60,000 bases of DNA from the NCBI RefSeq assembly GCF_001039355.2, contig NW_019773814.1, forward strand, positions 219,838 through 279,837, given 5' to 3'. The stretch is from Lingula anatina. Lineage: Eukaryota; Brachiopoda; Lingulata; Lingulida; Lingulidae. Below the pieces are notes generated by a model. That model saw only the letters and a program-made list of their open reading frames with translations. It did not search any database and had not been told where the DNA came from. Both the position numbers and the translations under genes were made by a program. Below, in pieces: positions 30,567 through 43,669 of this stretch (its first letter is position 1; the number at the start of each line of letters is the position of its first letter).

Positions 30567-33500
30567 ATGTTATTCCTCCGCACTTCTTCGGCAGCCATTG
30601 TGCTCTGCAGAGTCTCCAGGACCTGTGTGCTACTGCCTAATGCCAGACGCCTCAGTTCAAAAGAGACACAGCAGGCTATCGCTAAGGAACTGGCTGCCAT
30701 GGAGAAAAGGGCATCACTACAGGCAAGCAACTCTTTGAAAAGGAAACGCAAACCTACCGATCCAAAGGTCTTGTATTCAAACTTTGGACACCAAAGACCA
30801 AGAGATAGCAAGACACAGATTATATGTCTTTTTTCTTTAGGATGTGCAGTTATATATTATATGTTTTTCAATGGGTGAGTTGTTATTCTTGTTTATTATT
30901 ATCATTATTATTATAGCAGTTGAATGTAGCCTTGCCCAGGATAAAATAGGAAAAATTTAAGATTTTTTTCTAGTAAGTATTCTAAATTTACAAGTATAAT
31001 TTTAGCACTATTTGTTGCACGTCCACTTTGATGGTCCTGCATATATTGATGCATTGGAATATGTTTTCATTTAAGACCTGACGAGGTAAAGGATTGGGTT
31101 GACTCCAAGACATCAAGTAAGGCTAAAGAGGTGGAGGGAGAACAACCACAGGTGGTCGAACAGCCTGAGGGAGAGGAGGAGGAGGGAGATAAGAAGAAAA
31201 AGAAAAAGAAAGTTGGATTTAGAGACCGAAAAGTGATTATTATCTTTGACAATTTGTCCTCTGTGTGAATGTTTGTATTTCATGTATTCACTAAGGAGAA
31301 AAATATATTGAGATGAAATCTGAAATACTTATGATCTGTTGGATTTGTCTTTTTTTTTTTTTTTTCGTGTTTAACCACCCACCCACCCATCTCTTCTCCT
31401 CTTATACTCTGTACATGATGAAAACTAAATTTGATCATATTGATTCAGTGCACCCCTTAGATCACTTCACAATTCACAATTAAAACATACCCTTATTTCA
31501 TTTCAATGATTTATTAATCTTTCAGATCATTGCCTATGAGGACCGCATACGAGCCTATTCTACCCCAGATAAGATATTCCGCTACTTTGCCACCTTGCAG
31601 GAGCAGGATTCAGGGGAAATCTATATGACTCCTGAAGATTTTGTGAGATCTCTTACTCCAGGAATGAAACAGCCAGAAGGTAAAAAATATGGGGTGGATA
31701 AATAATGCACCAAATTCTCATGTTTTGTTTCTTCAAAACAATCCATTATAGCTCAACAAAATGAATAGGATTAGAATACCTTATTGATATGATATTCTTA
31801 AACTATTAATAAAATTAATAAATGATATATGTTTGTCCTATATGTAAAACAGGAAGAAATTATTTCTTTAATTGGACATATTGTGGGATTTTCCAATATT
31901 AATACTTGTAAAACATGAGTCTTTGGTTTTAACATGAGTTATGAATACTGGTTGGGATAAAGGTGTATAACTATGAGTGAATGTTTGGATTTTATTTTAC
32001 AGGGCTTGGGCTTGATCAGTTTAAAAAGTTTGATATTAAGGTAAGTTGGCTGTTAAAAGCTTTGAAATTGCTGCAATATGTATGGTGACTAAGATGATTA
32101 AAGACCTACATGTGTATCGGTAAATTCAAGAACTTGTGCTCATAAACCATTTAATAATGTTTGTTTTTTTGTGTCACGGGAGTACTTGTTCAAGTTTGAA
32201 CGATAGATAATTAAAGCAGGTATTATGATTGTAGCAGCGTATATTTTATTTCATAATGGAGATTGAGAACAAAATTAAAATCTTTATTTAAAGGAATATG
32301 AACACCTTTATTTGGTGAGTGAATTGAATTGTTTTCGTTTCCATGTTTTCTTCCTTGAAATGTTCTTCAGGAGCACCTTTTTATATATTTCACTGTTTAT
32401 TTATTTTTTGGAAAATATTTTTAAAACAAGACTTCAGACCTGTGAATGAAGGTTCCCTCCCCCACCTTGATAACAGAGGTTGTTTTTTGACTATTTTAAT
32501 AATGAAATAAGTATAAGGGAATTTGAACTGAAACCCAATACAAGAGCTAGGTTTGAATACTACCAAGAATCCTGATATAAGGCATGTCTGTTTTGAAAAG
32601 GTATAATAACTTTCTGCTATGGTTGATATCTTTTTGTGCAATATAGTCTCCCGTTTCTACCCTACCGTCCTACGTCATGGTTATGTAAATACTTGAAAAA
32701 TCCACAGTAACTTTGCACCTGTACTTTAAACCTGTATTCCATGTGTTTCATTTTACATTCCTGGTTGTGATTTTAATTGTTATAACTCCTGAAACTTGTT
32801 GTAAGTTCACTGTTGCTATTTTAGTAAATAGTTAACACATTCTCATTAAATTTATTTTGTATTTTCTTTTCATCTCATTGATTTACAGTTCATTTTTATG
32901 TCGTTGAATTACAGTTAATTTAAAGCTTATTTTGTAAAGGTGTACCTGACCCTTTTGGCTTACAGTTTAACTGGTTAACATTACAAGTAGACTTAAAGTG
33001 AATTCCTTTGTGTGTGTGCTTACGTGGGTGCGTGCTTACATGTGTGTGTTTGTGTACAACATGACAAAAGCAGAGTTTGTTAAATGAAAGAGCTGGAATG
33101 TAAATTATCTGGGTTCAGACTGCATGTCTCAGATTTTGACAAGTGAAGTTGTCACTCAGTTGACAGGAACTGAGTGACTGTTCAGGAGGGAAGCTCTCAA
33201 ATGAGATATATTTTTGTTTTTGTTCGTTTCAGAAGGACAGTGTTGCGCGTAATGTATCCCAAGACAGTGTGTTTAATGCACTCGGGGAACATGCCCTTGT
33301 AGCATTTAACGACTATATTTTTCTCCTAACTTTATTGTCCGGTAAGCTTGTTAGGAGGTCACCCTCATTGTTTGTGCTTTGTATGATACAATCCATGTTT
33401 TTTATTCTTTCAATATTAAAATTAAATAAAGAAATCAAAATTGTGTAGTACATGTATTAAAATTAGTGAAAAATGTCATTAGACGTTGTAAAGTTAGTTT

Positions 33501-36500
33501 CCTGTGTTAAAGCCATAGAATGGTAGACTTTGCTTTGTACTCATAGCCTATTATTCTCTCTCTTTTTCTCATTACATATGATAGTAATTGGAAATTGTAG
33601 CAGTTGTTTTAGCAAAATCTCTCATTAAATATATCTCATCTATGGAATTTTGAGTTGGAAATGTAGTCTCAGTAACCAATTACGCTAGAACTCCGTAAAA
33701 GTAACTGTTGTGTATCACTTAAATAACTCAACCTTGCAGCTCCACAAAAGCAGTTTGAACTGGCCTTTAAAATGTTTGATCTGAATGGAGATGGAGAGTT
33801 GGATTTTGGAGAGTTTGAAAAGGTACCTATTTCTTGAATGCTCTTGATTTGGATAGATTATTGATGTAATACTTAATTTCCAGTTTTGTGTAATGTCACC
33901 CACTTTTATGCAGTGCAGTAATCATTTGTGGCCGGGTAGTTTTTAAAATGTATCAAACATAAGTTCTTTAAAATTCAAATTAAAAAAAAAAATTGAAGCC
34001 TTACATGTGATTTGACACACAAATAACATCCCCAGGTTCAGGGTGTGATCCGTGCTCAGACCAGTGTGGGTCAGAGACACCGCGATACAGGAGACAGTGT
34101 GATAAAGCACACCAACACAGCTCTGGCTTGTTATTTCTTTGGACCCAAATGTGACGGCAAACTGACCGTTGAGGAGTTCCTCAAGTTCCAGGGCAAGCTG
34201 CAAATGGAGGTCATGAGACTGGAGGTAGGTGTGGAATTCTTCTGAAGTTGGTGTTAACAGTTCTGAACAAAGGTGTATGTAGATTATTAGACATCCTGTT
34301 AAGGTTATATATACATTTTTTTTCTTATTTTGAATCTATTTTTGCACTTACAATATTTGTCAGTCTTGGGTTACATCTTTACTCTGGTGGATCTTAGTCA
34401 CCATCTCTGATGGGGAACGTCAGCATTTTTGTGATGATTTATTTAAAGGAATTTTAAGGCCAGGAATACAATTTTAACAGCAAACAAAATAATTTGTATA
34501 TAACATAAGAAAACACTTTTGCAAGCTGTTTCTATTTTATTGTCCATTTTTGAATCAGTTAATCCACTATCTTTAATTTTATAGAATACAGAATACAGAA
34601 AATTAATCTGGAGTTGTGAAAATATGACATCATGATGTGATAGAGGTGTACTTATCACCATTTGGTTGGTTGATTGATTTTATCACAATCTCATCTAATC
34701 AAATATTTTTTAGTTTGAAAAATGTGAACCAGAAGATGGAAAGATAACAGAAAGAGATTTTGCAATGAGTCTCATCATGTATGCAGGCATGTCAGATGTC
34801 AGAAGGACCAAGATGCTGAAGAGGATAAAGAAGAAATTCAAAGGAGAGGCTTCACAGGTGTGTGTTACACAGTAACACTTTTGACATATTAATAAATTAA
34901 TACCCATCTCTGCACCATTTTATTTATGTATTATAGTATATTATTTAGTATAATAAATCTAATTTATTAGAAAGACCAATTTAAGTCCAATTCTATAATA
35001 AGTAGGGCAAAGTTAGCCCAAATTTGGACTGAAATTGCAGTTGGGCCATTTTCAGTAGCACTTGTATCAGCTGACTTAAGCTTGGTTCAAAATGTGGTAT
35101 GTACTGAGAACATGGGATAACATAAGTGCTTGTATTTACAGTGTTTCATGGTCTGAAATGTATCCATGTAAACAATCTGTTTGGTTCCAGGGCATCACCT
35201 TTGAGGACTATGTAAAGTTCTATCACTTCTTGAAGAACATTGGAGATGTGGATACTGCTTTGACCTTCTACCATATAGCAGGGGCCTCTATTGATCAAGG
35301 TAGGGGAGTATTTACATTAATATTTCATTAAGTTCATTGGACAACAACAACAACAAGGGTAATAATTATATTTATGATAATAATATTTATATTTATTAAT
35401 TCATTATAAAAAAGGAGATATACAGCTTTTTTAAATATTAGCTGCTGCTTGGAGAGAAATTACTCCTTCATTCTTAGTGCATAACATATCTGATGGATTT
35501 CATTAATTTTATTTTTTAATTATCTTGTGGTTAGTTCACTGTGGGGACTATGTCTAATCTCTCCTTGTCCTCCCCCATGCCATACTTGTATGTCATTAAA
35601 TGAGTTCTCTTTGGTGAGCTCAGTGTCATTTACACCAACTAATTTGGCCAGTTACACCAAAAATCTTTTAGCTTAAAATTGGTCTTAACATTCAGACTAA
35701 ATTAATTTGTCTATATCAAAATAACTGTGCAGTGGTCCACTTAAATAGAATAACTCTTGGTCTAAAACAATAGCCATGTTTTCTTGTTATAAAACAGGTA
35801 TATTTTTGTAATTTCATACATTTGGCCTACTGCTGATGTAACTTGAGTCAAAGTAGACTAAAATTTTGATCTTAAAGTTTTGACCACCAACTTTCAGTCA
35901 AAAGTTCTTTTTTGAAACTGTCTCTGGAGCCTTAATAATTGGATTGTTGTGAATCTATTTCAGAAACATTAAAGCATGTAGCAAAGACAGTGGCTGGAGT
36001 TGACCTAGGTGACCACATAGTAGAAACAGTCTTCACACTCTTTGATGAGAATGGTATGTTTTGGCAGTTTGTGAATATACCTATGACAATTGATAAACTG
36101 GCTATAGCATTTGTGCCACCAGACCCTGTCATTTAGTTAATAGATTAATCATATTTAACTGTATGTATCGTTCTAGGCAAATGTAATACAAAAGCAACAG
36201 ATTTGTCCATGAATGCTTTAAAATATATGTTTGGGGAGGGGGAGTATTTATTCATCTTTTTATATAGGATTTTTGTGCAAGAAACTTAAGGGAGATTTTT
36301 AGAGAACAAATATCACGGTATGATGAAATGTATGACAGAAATTCAAGGGAGCAATAATGATGATATAGTGACCATAGACCAGTTTCACAAAACCATTTCA
36401 GATTGAAATTTTGCCAGAACTAAAGACCAACATTTTAATTCTTTAACCCAACATAAAAATGAAATATTGCATTTCTTTCATAAAACATATGATGTGCTTA

Positions 36501-36805
36501 CTATTTTACACTGTTAGTGACTGGTTTATTAGACAACTACAGATTTATTTCCCTGAGTTGAAGTAAAACAATAGTTTCAGTCTAAAGTTACAACCAACTT
36601 TCACTTTTAACTTATTTTATTTGTAAAACCCACTTGCATATTGTTTTCTTCAGAGGATGGTGAACTAAGCAACAAGGAGTTTGTGTCTGTGATGAAGCAG
36701 CGGATGATGAGAGGGCTGGAGAAACCAAAGGACACTGGGTTCTTCAAGCTGCTGAATGCAGTGTACAAATGTGCCAAACACCAGTCCACGCACATATTTG
36801 AGTGA
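30567..36805 (+). CDS. MICU1: Mitochondrial calcium uptake protein 1 (MICU1)
   Basis: MICU1 is the calcium-sensing gatekeeper of the mitochondrial calcium uniporter in the intermembrane space. Eleven exons: 30567-30874, 31076-31232, 31526-31679, 32003-32040, 33233-33341, 33740-33822, 34036-34224, 34714-34857, 35191-35299, 35964-36053 and 36654-36805. They close in frame to 510 aa. Residues 1-31 are Arg-rich without acids (mitochondrial targeting). A hydrophobic segment lies at about 85-101. An acidic stretch and a lysine run (about 143-149) precede VGFRDRK, as in the vertebrate protein. EF-hand loops are at 269-280 ([12 protein letters not shown]) and 458-469 ([12 protein letters not shown]), both with all calcium ligands. 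M-R-G-L-E-K-P-K-D and Cys500, the position used for the disulfide with MICU2, are conserved. A candidate alternative microexon is at 32294-32314. Confidence 0.97.
32294..32314 (+). other. MICU1: Candidate 21-nt in-frame microexon of MICU1
   Basis: Between exons 4 and 5 a TTTAAAG acceptor precedes 21 bases followed by a strong GTGAGT donor. The insert reads EYEHLYL, is in phase 0 on both sides and would add seven residues between FDIK and KDS. Vertebrate MICU1.1 has a four-residue microexon insert (EFWQ) that, from my memory of the human protein, falls at the same junction (about residue 181). The polypyrimidine tract is weak. Usage cannot be shown from sequence. Confidence 0.5.
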
Positions 36806-38015
36806 AACTGTGGTCATCAACAACATTAGTGGCTGATTAATTAAGGCTACATGCTCTATATCTACAATTATTGGAGTTAAGATCTCACTCCCCACAAAAA
36901 GAAAAAAAATGAAGAGAATTGCTGGCAAGTTAAACTGCAAGGTGTTTTCTGCTAAGTGTTTTGCCATATCTAACATCAGTGGCTGGAGATCTTTGACTAC
37001 TATCTCTCTCTCTCTTTATATATATATATATATATATATACCATTTGCAGATCCCCCCTCCCCCTTCAAAAAAGGGAGGACCGACTAGTTCCACTGCTAG
37101 ATATGTTTGCCATATTGAGGTAATATAAATATATCTAGTTACAATGTCAAGATTCCCAAAGTAGCTATGTTAATGGTGAAGTAAGCTCATGAATAAGTGA
37201 GTGCCTTACACAGCAGTTTTACTTATTCTATGAAGTTGATATAAATAAGACCAGAACAAATAGTGCAACAGAAATGTTCATGGTGTTCATCTGCAGGTCG
37301 CCTAGAAAGACCTTCAAATATTTTACATTGAAGTTAGGATAATATTCTGATACAGATATTTCTTTTAACAAATTGTTGTAATTTCTAATCAATATTTTCC
37401 AATATTCAGTTGTTATTGATCATTTGCTCCAACTTTTTTATACAGTAGTAACAGTGTTGTCATTTCTTTGCAATTGCAAAACTTCAAAGTGATGGATTTT
37501 AAGGTTTTTCTAAACTATAAAATTTTGTGGCCAGTTTTTCATATTTTCAATGCTTATTTTATAAAGCAAGAAATCCAAAGGTCATGACATCTTTATTTTC
37601 TGCAGGTTTTGTGATTTGCTATACACTGGAATTTTACTTATTTTTAGTAATTTATTTGTGAAAATTTCATGGACTACACATTTTTTTGAGTTTCAAGAGT
37701 AAAAGTTCTTGGATGAATGAGTCTTAAACTTAATTAAGTAAACCTGATGTCATATTAAATGCATGGTTTGGTAATAATAATAATAGCTTTAAAAAAACCT
37801 ACTTTATATGCGAACAAGTTTTTTTTTAAATTTATTTTTCTTTGAAATTAAAATATTTGTGTCCCACATGTATTTTCATTTTTGACTTCATGTCATGTGG
37901 TCTTGTCACAAGAATTGTACTCAAAATTCTCTTTGGGGTTGTTATATGTAGAATAGATTTGTCTTTGACTTTCAGAACATTTACTATATTGTCTATTATT
38001 GTAGGGTTACTTGTT
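36806..38015. other. 3' flank / probable 3' UTR of MICU1
   Basis: AT-rich sequence with no coding features. A long 3' UTR is possible. Tandem AATAAA hexamers occur only further on, at 38919-38928, and I cannot place the transcript end. Confidence 0.4.
37017..37040. repeat. (TA)n microsatellite
   Basis: A TA dinucleotide run preceded by a short CT run, in the 3' flank of MICU1. Confidence 0.9.
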
Positions 38016-38434
38016 TAAAGGTACATTTGAACCAAGTGATGATGGGGCATGTATTCCCAGTAACGCATATAAACCACTTTACTGTTTTCTTATACAACTC
38101 AACTCAACAATAAAGTCAACTGGCCAAGGGATAAACTGAATCACTCACTCAGCCATAAAAGACCTTTTAAACTGCACCTACTTCAAATTTTTGGTTATAA
38201 TTTTGACTACTTATCTGACCTACTATTCTGCCTGTTTTTATATAGCACAGGCAGCTAGCAGAAGAAAAATTTTAGATATCATTTTTTCAGGTAATATGAA
38301 ATGATGTCTTTTTGTAAATCTCTAAGTTACACTATCTGAAACTATATGATAGCATTTGATTTGCTTCTGTGGCAAAAATAGACTAGATGCATCTTTAGAA
38401 GAACTTCTAGGTTCTCAATCTGTCTTAAATTTGT
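38016..38434 (+). repeat. Dispersed repeat of about 410 bp, copy 1
   Basis: This segment begins TAAAGGTACA and matches 54781-55193 in the same orientation over its whole length, with many substitutions and small gaps. Shared blocks include AAGGGATAAACTGAAT and CAGCCATAAAAGACCTTT. It has no coding capacity or obvious terminal inverted repeats. It is probably an old non-autonomous transposable element. This copy is downstream of MICU1. Confidence 0.82.
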
Positions 38435-39273
38435 TGTACGCAAACAAAAATGGAAATCAATGTTTATTAATCATATTTTCTCATGACAGATTATCATGTG
38501 TAACTTGATATTACAGATTAATGTTGGCATTGTTAAATATTTAGAAAGCTTCTTTGGGAAGTAGTGGATCCCATGATACAAATGCAGGTGTTAAATGTTT
38601 AGTGAATTGTTAAAATATGTTTACAGCAAAGTGGTAAATTGCATCAAGAATTCATTATTAATGACTTTGATGATCTGCAAAGTTGCCATGTGAACAGCCA
38701 GTGGTATATTGGGTCACTGTATACATGTAGATATAAGTTAAAATATTTATTTTCCCAGTTTGTGTGGATTTAGTTTAAGTCATACAAATTATATCAGTGC
38801 ATGTTTGCAATATGAAATGCAATACATTGTTGTTTAAAAGAGACATCCTTGCTTTATTTCATTTTTTATCTTATCACTTTTCTGCTATTTATGACCAATT
38901 CATAAGACACCTCCATAGAATAAATAAACAAAGTCCAATATCCTGTATTTATATTAATAAGACAATATGATAAAAAGGTCCACTTTATTAAAAACCAAAA
39001 GTCAAGATACTTTCTACAACATATTGTCTCTTTTATAGAATTTATTCTTGATAAAATATATCTGAACTATTCGTAAATAATTAATAAATCTCAGTTATGC
39101 TGGTACATCCAGGCTTTGAAAATGGGGAGGGGGGGACCTCTGCATGCAAAAGATAATAAAAAATGATAAAATCCCAGGAAGCCCTTTCTCTCTCTCTTCA
39201 GCCTTTGAGGAAATCATTTCTTGTATATACAATTATAATTAATCAACCTCTTTGAAATCAGCACAGTACAAGT

Positions 39274-41733
39274 TCATAGTATGACATTTTTATAAAATGG
39301 CAAATTTTCATAGTAGCTAATATTGATTTTCTGTGGTCTGTACCGATGTTCCCTGGCAAGGTTAAATATGTACTCTTCCATGCAGTCAAAAGCCACATAT
39401 TCATAATCCAGTTCAAATTTATTTGCAAAGAATTCTTTACGAGATATCAGATGTCTGAGATCGGAGAGTCCATAGACACATATGCTCCTTTGCCAGTATC
39501 CCCCACAGCGCCAACTGTCCCTCTCATACCGCCATAGTTTGTAGCGGGCCAGGAAAGGGTAAATTTTAGGATTCGTCTCAGGTTCACCTAAAATTTGAAA
39601 AAAAAAAGCAAACATAAAAATAAGTCTGTAAAGTGTATTCAGGATACATATACATCTAAAATCTTCTTTTTACAGAAACTGTCAATCCGGAAACAGAATA
39701 TTAAAAATGTGTTTAAATCCTAATAGTTCTAAACACCCCACAAATAAAATTTGTTTAATGTACCCCTTTTTTGGGTGGGGGAGACTGTTTCAAAGGTTGT
39801 ATCAGAACAGTATGGATAATATAGAGAACCCAAGTTGGACTGAGAACAGAGATATTCACTACAATAAGATATAAATTCACTGATGAACCGTCTAGGCCAA
39901 CATTAAAAGCAAACAAGTACACCTTTTCATAGCAATTTTGAGATACAGTGAAAAGCACAGTTTACTTATAACATGTAATTCTTAAATGAAGTGCACACAT
40001 TTTTTGATAAAAATTGAATTTGATAAAAAAAAAGAAAGAAAAAACTATCAATTTTTAAAAGAACTACATGTACAAAATCCTGATTACTTATATGCCTCCC
40101 AATCCAGTCTCACCTAGATAAGATCCTGGGACCTTGAGATGAGGATTGTGATTCATTGTGGAGAAAAAAGTCTCATCCGGGTACCCAGTGTCTTTCACCC
40201 ACTCCAGGAAATCGTTAGCTATTTTACTGTTAATGATGTAGTCCACATAACCTCTTGAGGCAAGAATGTGTACAGAACCTTTCACTGCTGTGATGTTATG
40301 AGGTGGAGGACTCTTCCTAACGGTTGTTCTTTCTATCCCATCATAGTGGTAATTGATTCGGGACATGTCCCGCCTTAAATTAACAACAATATTGGTTTAA
40401 GTAATGTTATTTTATGTCTTTATCTTTTGTCATGTAGTTTTTTATATTCATAGCTGTAATATTATGATAATTTATCATTAAACAAATGTTTCAACATATT
40501 TGAAATTTACATCACAAATGGAGCTGACAAAAAGCAAGAAAAAGAAACATTTACGTGCAGCAATTGTACTGAACGAAGCTAAAGAATAAATATAAAGGCA
40601 GAGTAAATTTAAAAGAAGAAACTGTGAGTAATTTCTTAAAAATTAAAACTCTTATATAATGTTTCCAAATATCCAAAATATCGTGAGACAAGCATAAATT
40701 TTGATTCATTAATATTGATAGGGATCAGGTACCGTTCCCTTTCAAAGAAAACCAGTGAGAAATATCACACTGATCCAATGAATATGTGGGACATTAATTG
40801 GCAATCTTTCAAAGCTCACTACATAAGAAATAATATTTACTTTCTAACTGTGGCTTCCAAATTATTTGCACCATTGAATACTTTCAGAATCTTCACCATC
40901 TCAGCATTGGTCTTCAGTGGGAACTCCTGCCCTGTGAGGTTGATAATATATTTCCATTTTGTGTACGTCAATAAATCTCTCATACACACGAGGTCTCCCT
41001 CCAAAACTGTGTACTCCCCCCAGGCCACGTCTACACGCTTAGACGCCACAAATACATTACTGAAGCAGCTTGCAATCCCCAACAGTGCCCTGTAGAATGT
41101 GTACGAGGACTTCATGTCGACATGAATGCAGTAGTAGTTCTGTGGCCTGTATAGCATTCTCAGCAGCCTTTCCACTTGCTCAATGTCTTTATATGTCATG
41201 ATACTGAAAGCCAGGGGGAAATCCTTCTCTTCTTGTGTTGAGAGAGTAGCCATGCCATTGTAGCCCATTTCTTTTCTAAAAATTTGACAGTTTTCTGTGG
41301 CTTTAATATAGAAGTATGGAGTCGCTGCTCTCTTGTGATTGGACATCATGTAGGATTTGATCTGTCCCATCAGTCCTGCATCACGATTGAAGAGCGGCTC
41401 GCAATCAATCATGGCAGTCGATGATACTGGAATGCGTAAATCGACCATCTCATGTTTAATCATGGATGTGATCACCCAGTCACAGGTCACGGACACTAGA
41501 ACATGGCTATCACAGCCATGGTAGGCAAGATAGTAGACCAATACAAAGGAAAATACAGAGAAGATACAGAGGCATGCAAATAAAGCTTGGAGTTTTCTCA
41601 AGTTGGTATGACGGGCAGCTTCCAACATCTGTCTGGCTTCAGAAAAAAATTCCGATGGATGTGAAATAAGTCTACAAACTGATAGGATTGAACGTCCCAG
41701 ATGGTTCCGTACCATGTAACACAAACGCCTCAT
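39274..41733 (-). CDS. Core-2-type beta-1,6-N-acetylglucosaminyltransferase (GT14)
   Basis: Enzymes of this family add GlcNAc in beta-1,6 linkage to mucin-type O-glycan cores, or to poly-lactosamine, in the Golgi. Three exons on the minus strand (41733-40841, 40373-40114, 39587-39274) join in frame to 488 aa. It is a type II membrane protein with a signal-anchor at about 50-71. The catalytic Branch domain begins near residue 172 (FPLAFSIMTYKD). Family blocks seen are YYCIHVDMKS, WGEYTVLEGDL, INLTGQEFPLKTN, a glycine-serine block followed by RGYVDY, and PDE with Glu365 at the position of the catalytic base of the mouse core-2 enzyme. The C-terminal block is RSICVYGLSDL and FFANKFELD. It resembles GCNT1/3/4, but I cannot choose among them. 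A possible AATAAA on the minus strand lies at 39041-39046. Confidence 0.93.
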
Positions 41734-42487
41734 AGTCAGTGGAAGCTTGGGTTTTCATCATGACTGGAAGATATCACAAGTCTTTCAAAGTACCCATGAT
41801 TAATATACTCCAAGACCTACATCATGGCTTCCTCTTGTGTGAGCAATGGACACTATAATAATTAGAAAAATCAACATTAGAAAAGTCATAAATCATGACA
41901 TTAGAAAATTAAAAGGCAGGAATATTGAATATAACTTATATTTTTTGAGTGAAAATTATCAATATTTTTTTAAATGTCAAAAAAAAAAAAATCTATCCAA
42001 AATGCTGCAGCCGGCCTACACAGATAAATTTCCAATCTGGGCAGAAATATTACCTATATATTAAACTGATCCAGGCATTGCTCAGTACATTAATTATTTC
42101 TCATCGAAAGGCCTAGTTAATTTATTCATTAGCTATATGGAGATCTTGTGTGCATTGATTTTTGTATGTCTTTTATATAAAACACAATTAACTGACTCTG
42201 AGGGTAAGTCAATATAAGCTTGAAGACGTACAAAATGAAACAAAATATTCTCTCATGTAAATAAAAAGTATATACTTTCTACATTACTTTCATCTCAGTC
42301 TAAACGCTTCTCTCGGCGATGTCTTTCTCACCAGGTAGATATCCAGGTATATTATATATAATTGTAACCTGGTTCTAGCATGAAAAATCATGTTTTGGGA
42401 ATTCACGTTTTTTACATGTTCTATTAATATATGTGCTTAAAGCTGCCATTAGTGTATACTGGTAGGTACTATAAATTTACCTGTGTG

Positions 42488-42543
42488 TTAAAATACATAC
42501 AGTGGTACAGGTATATTAAAATATATACAGCGGTACAGGTATA
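42488..42543. repeat. 28-bp unit duplicated in tandem
   Basis: Two adjacent 28-bp copies (42488-42515 and 42516-42543) differ at only two positions. The core is CGGTACAGGTATA or TGGTACAGGTATA. Confidence 0.85.
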
Positions 42544-43483
42544 TTGAGATTTCATTGTATTCGTTTAAAAACGCTAAACCGATTTGGATAGCTTTTTATT
42601 AGGAATGGTAGGCTTATACTAGTTAGGTATTCTGAAGTCGTTTTATGTAGTTTTCACGGCGACAGCCGAGCTTGCATGTGTACTTTATCTAAGTTGAACT
42701 ACTCACTGACCACGGGGTGGGTGCACTGACAGGGTCTGTTACAAATTTATTGTATCACATACTTAAATTTTGTATACTATTTTAGCAGCCCCTGCTATCA
42801 GACCTATCTGAGGGCAATGCCAATGTTAACTGCGTTCTACAGAAACGAGGTATGTTAAGACAGGTGTGTTAACGCGATCAGATGCTAACTGATGATGCCA
42901 ACAGCATTGACACTATTTCCAAAATATGCTAAATTCGTATGTAAAATTCATGTCAATCTGATAAACTCACCTGCTTTGCAACTTGAACCGATTCGACACA
43001 TCCAGTGTTCACATTTGGCACACCTGAGCCTCGATTTCAGTCTACCTGTATTTCCAGCCAAGACACGCCCAATATGTGGTCTATATAAAGCACAGGCTAG
43101 ATATGCTAGCTTCTGTATTTTTCGTGTTTGCGCGAATTATACCTGAAGAGATCTACGCATGCTCATTATGCTATTCTTAACTAACTATTTCCTTTTTTTC
43201 AGAAATATTTAAATTAAAAACAGATTAAACAGATTAACGTTAACGTCAGAAAAATATATTGAACATCATACGGCTGATCGTACATGCTACGTTTGCTTTT
43301 TTCCTCTAATAAAGTTTGCATTTAGAACACAAACCCCCTCCCTCCGACCTCTGATGAAAATGAAATTGTTTGGGAAATAAACCTGTGTTATTTTATTCTT
43401 GATTTCCCTTTTTTGTGCAAAAATGCGATTTTGACATTGTCAACGATTGAAATAAATGCAATGTCTATGGGACTTAAATTTCC

Positions 43484-43549
43484 GTGTTTTTATGCATTTC
43501 ACATAAAGATAGATTAGTGTTTTTATGCATTTCACATAAAGATAGATTA
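43484..43549. repeat. 33-bp unit duplicated perfectly in tandem
   Basis: Positions 43484-43516 and 43517-43549 are identical over 33 bp. Perfect identity suggests a very recent slippage or an assembly effect. Confidence 0.92.
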
Positions 43550-43620
43550 GATAGATCCCACTATTTTCCTATCATATGCGTCATGACATAATATTGACAG
43601 TCAGCGCCACCTTCTTTGGC

Positions 43621-43669
43621 CAAAAAAAAAAAATAAATAAATAAAAAAATAAAAAAAAAAAAAAAAAAA
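43621..43669. repeat. A-rich simple repeat
   Basis: A 49-bp stretch of only A and a few T. It could be the tail of a retroposed sequence, but no element body was recognised beside it. Confidence 0.8.

Noticed and set aside
32381-32420. Second E-H-L-like sequence after a TTCTTCAG acceptor near the MICU1 microexon
   Set aside because: No usable donor follows in frame, so a mutually exclusive exon is not supported.
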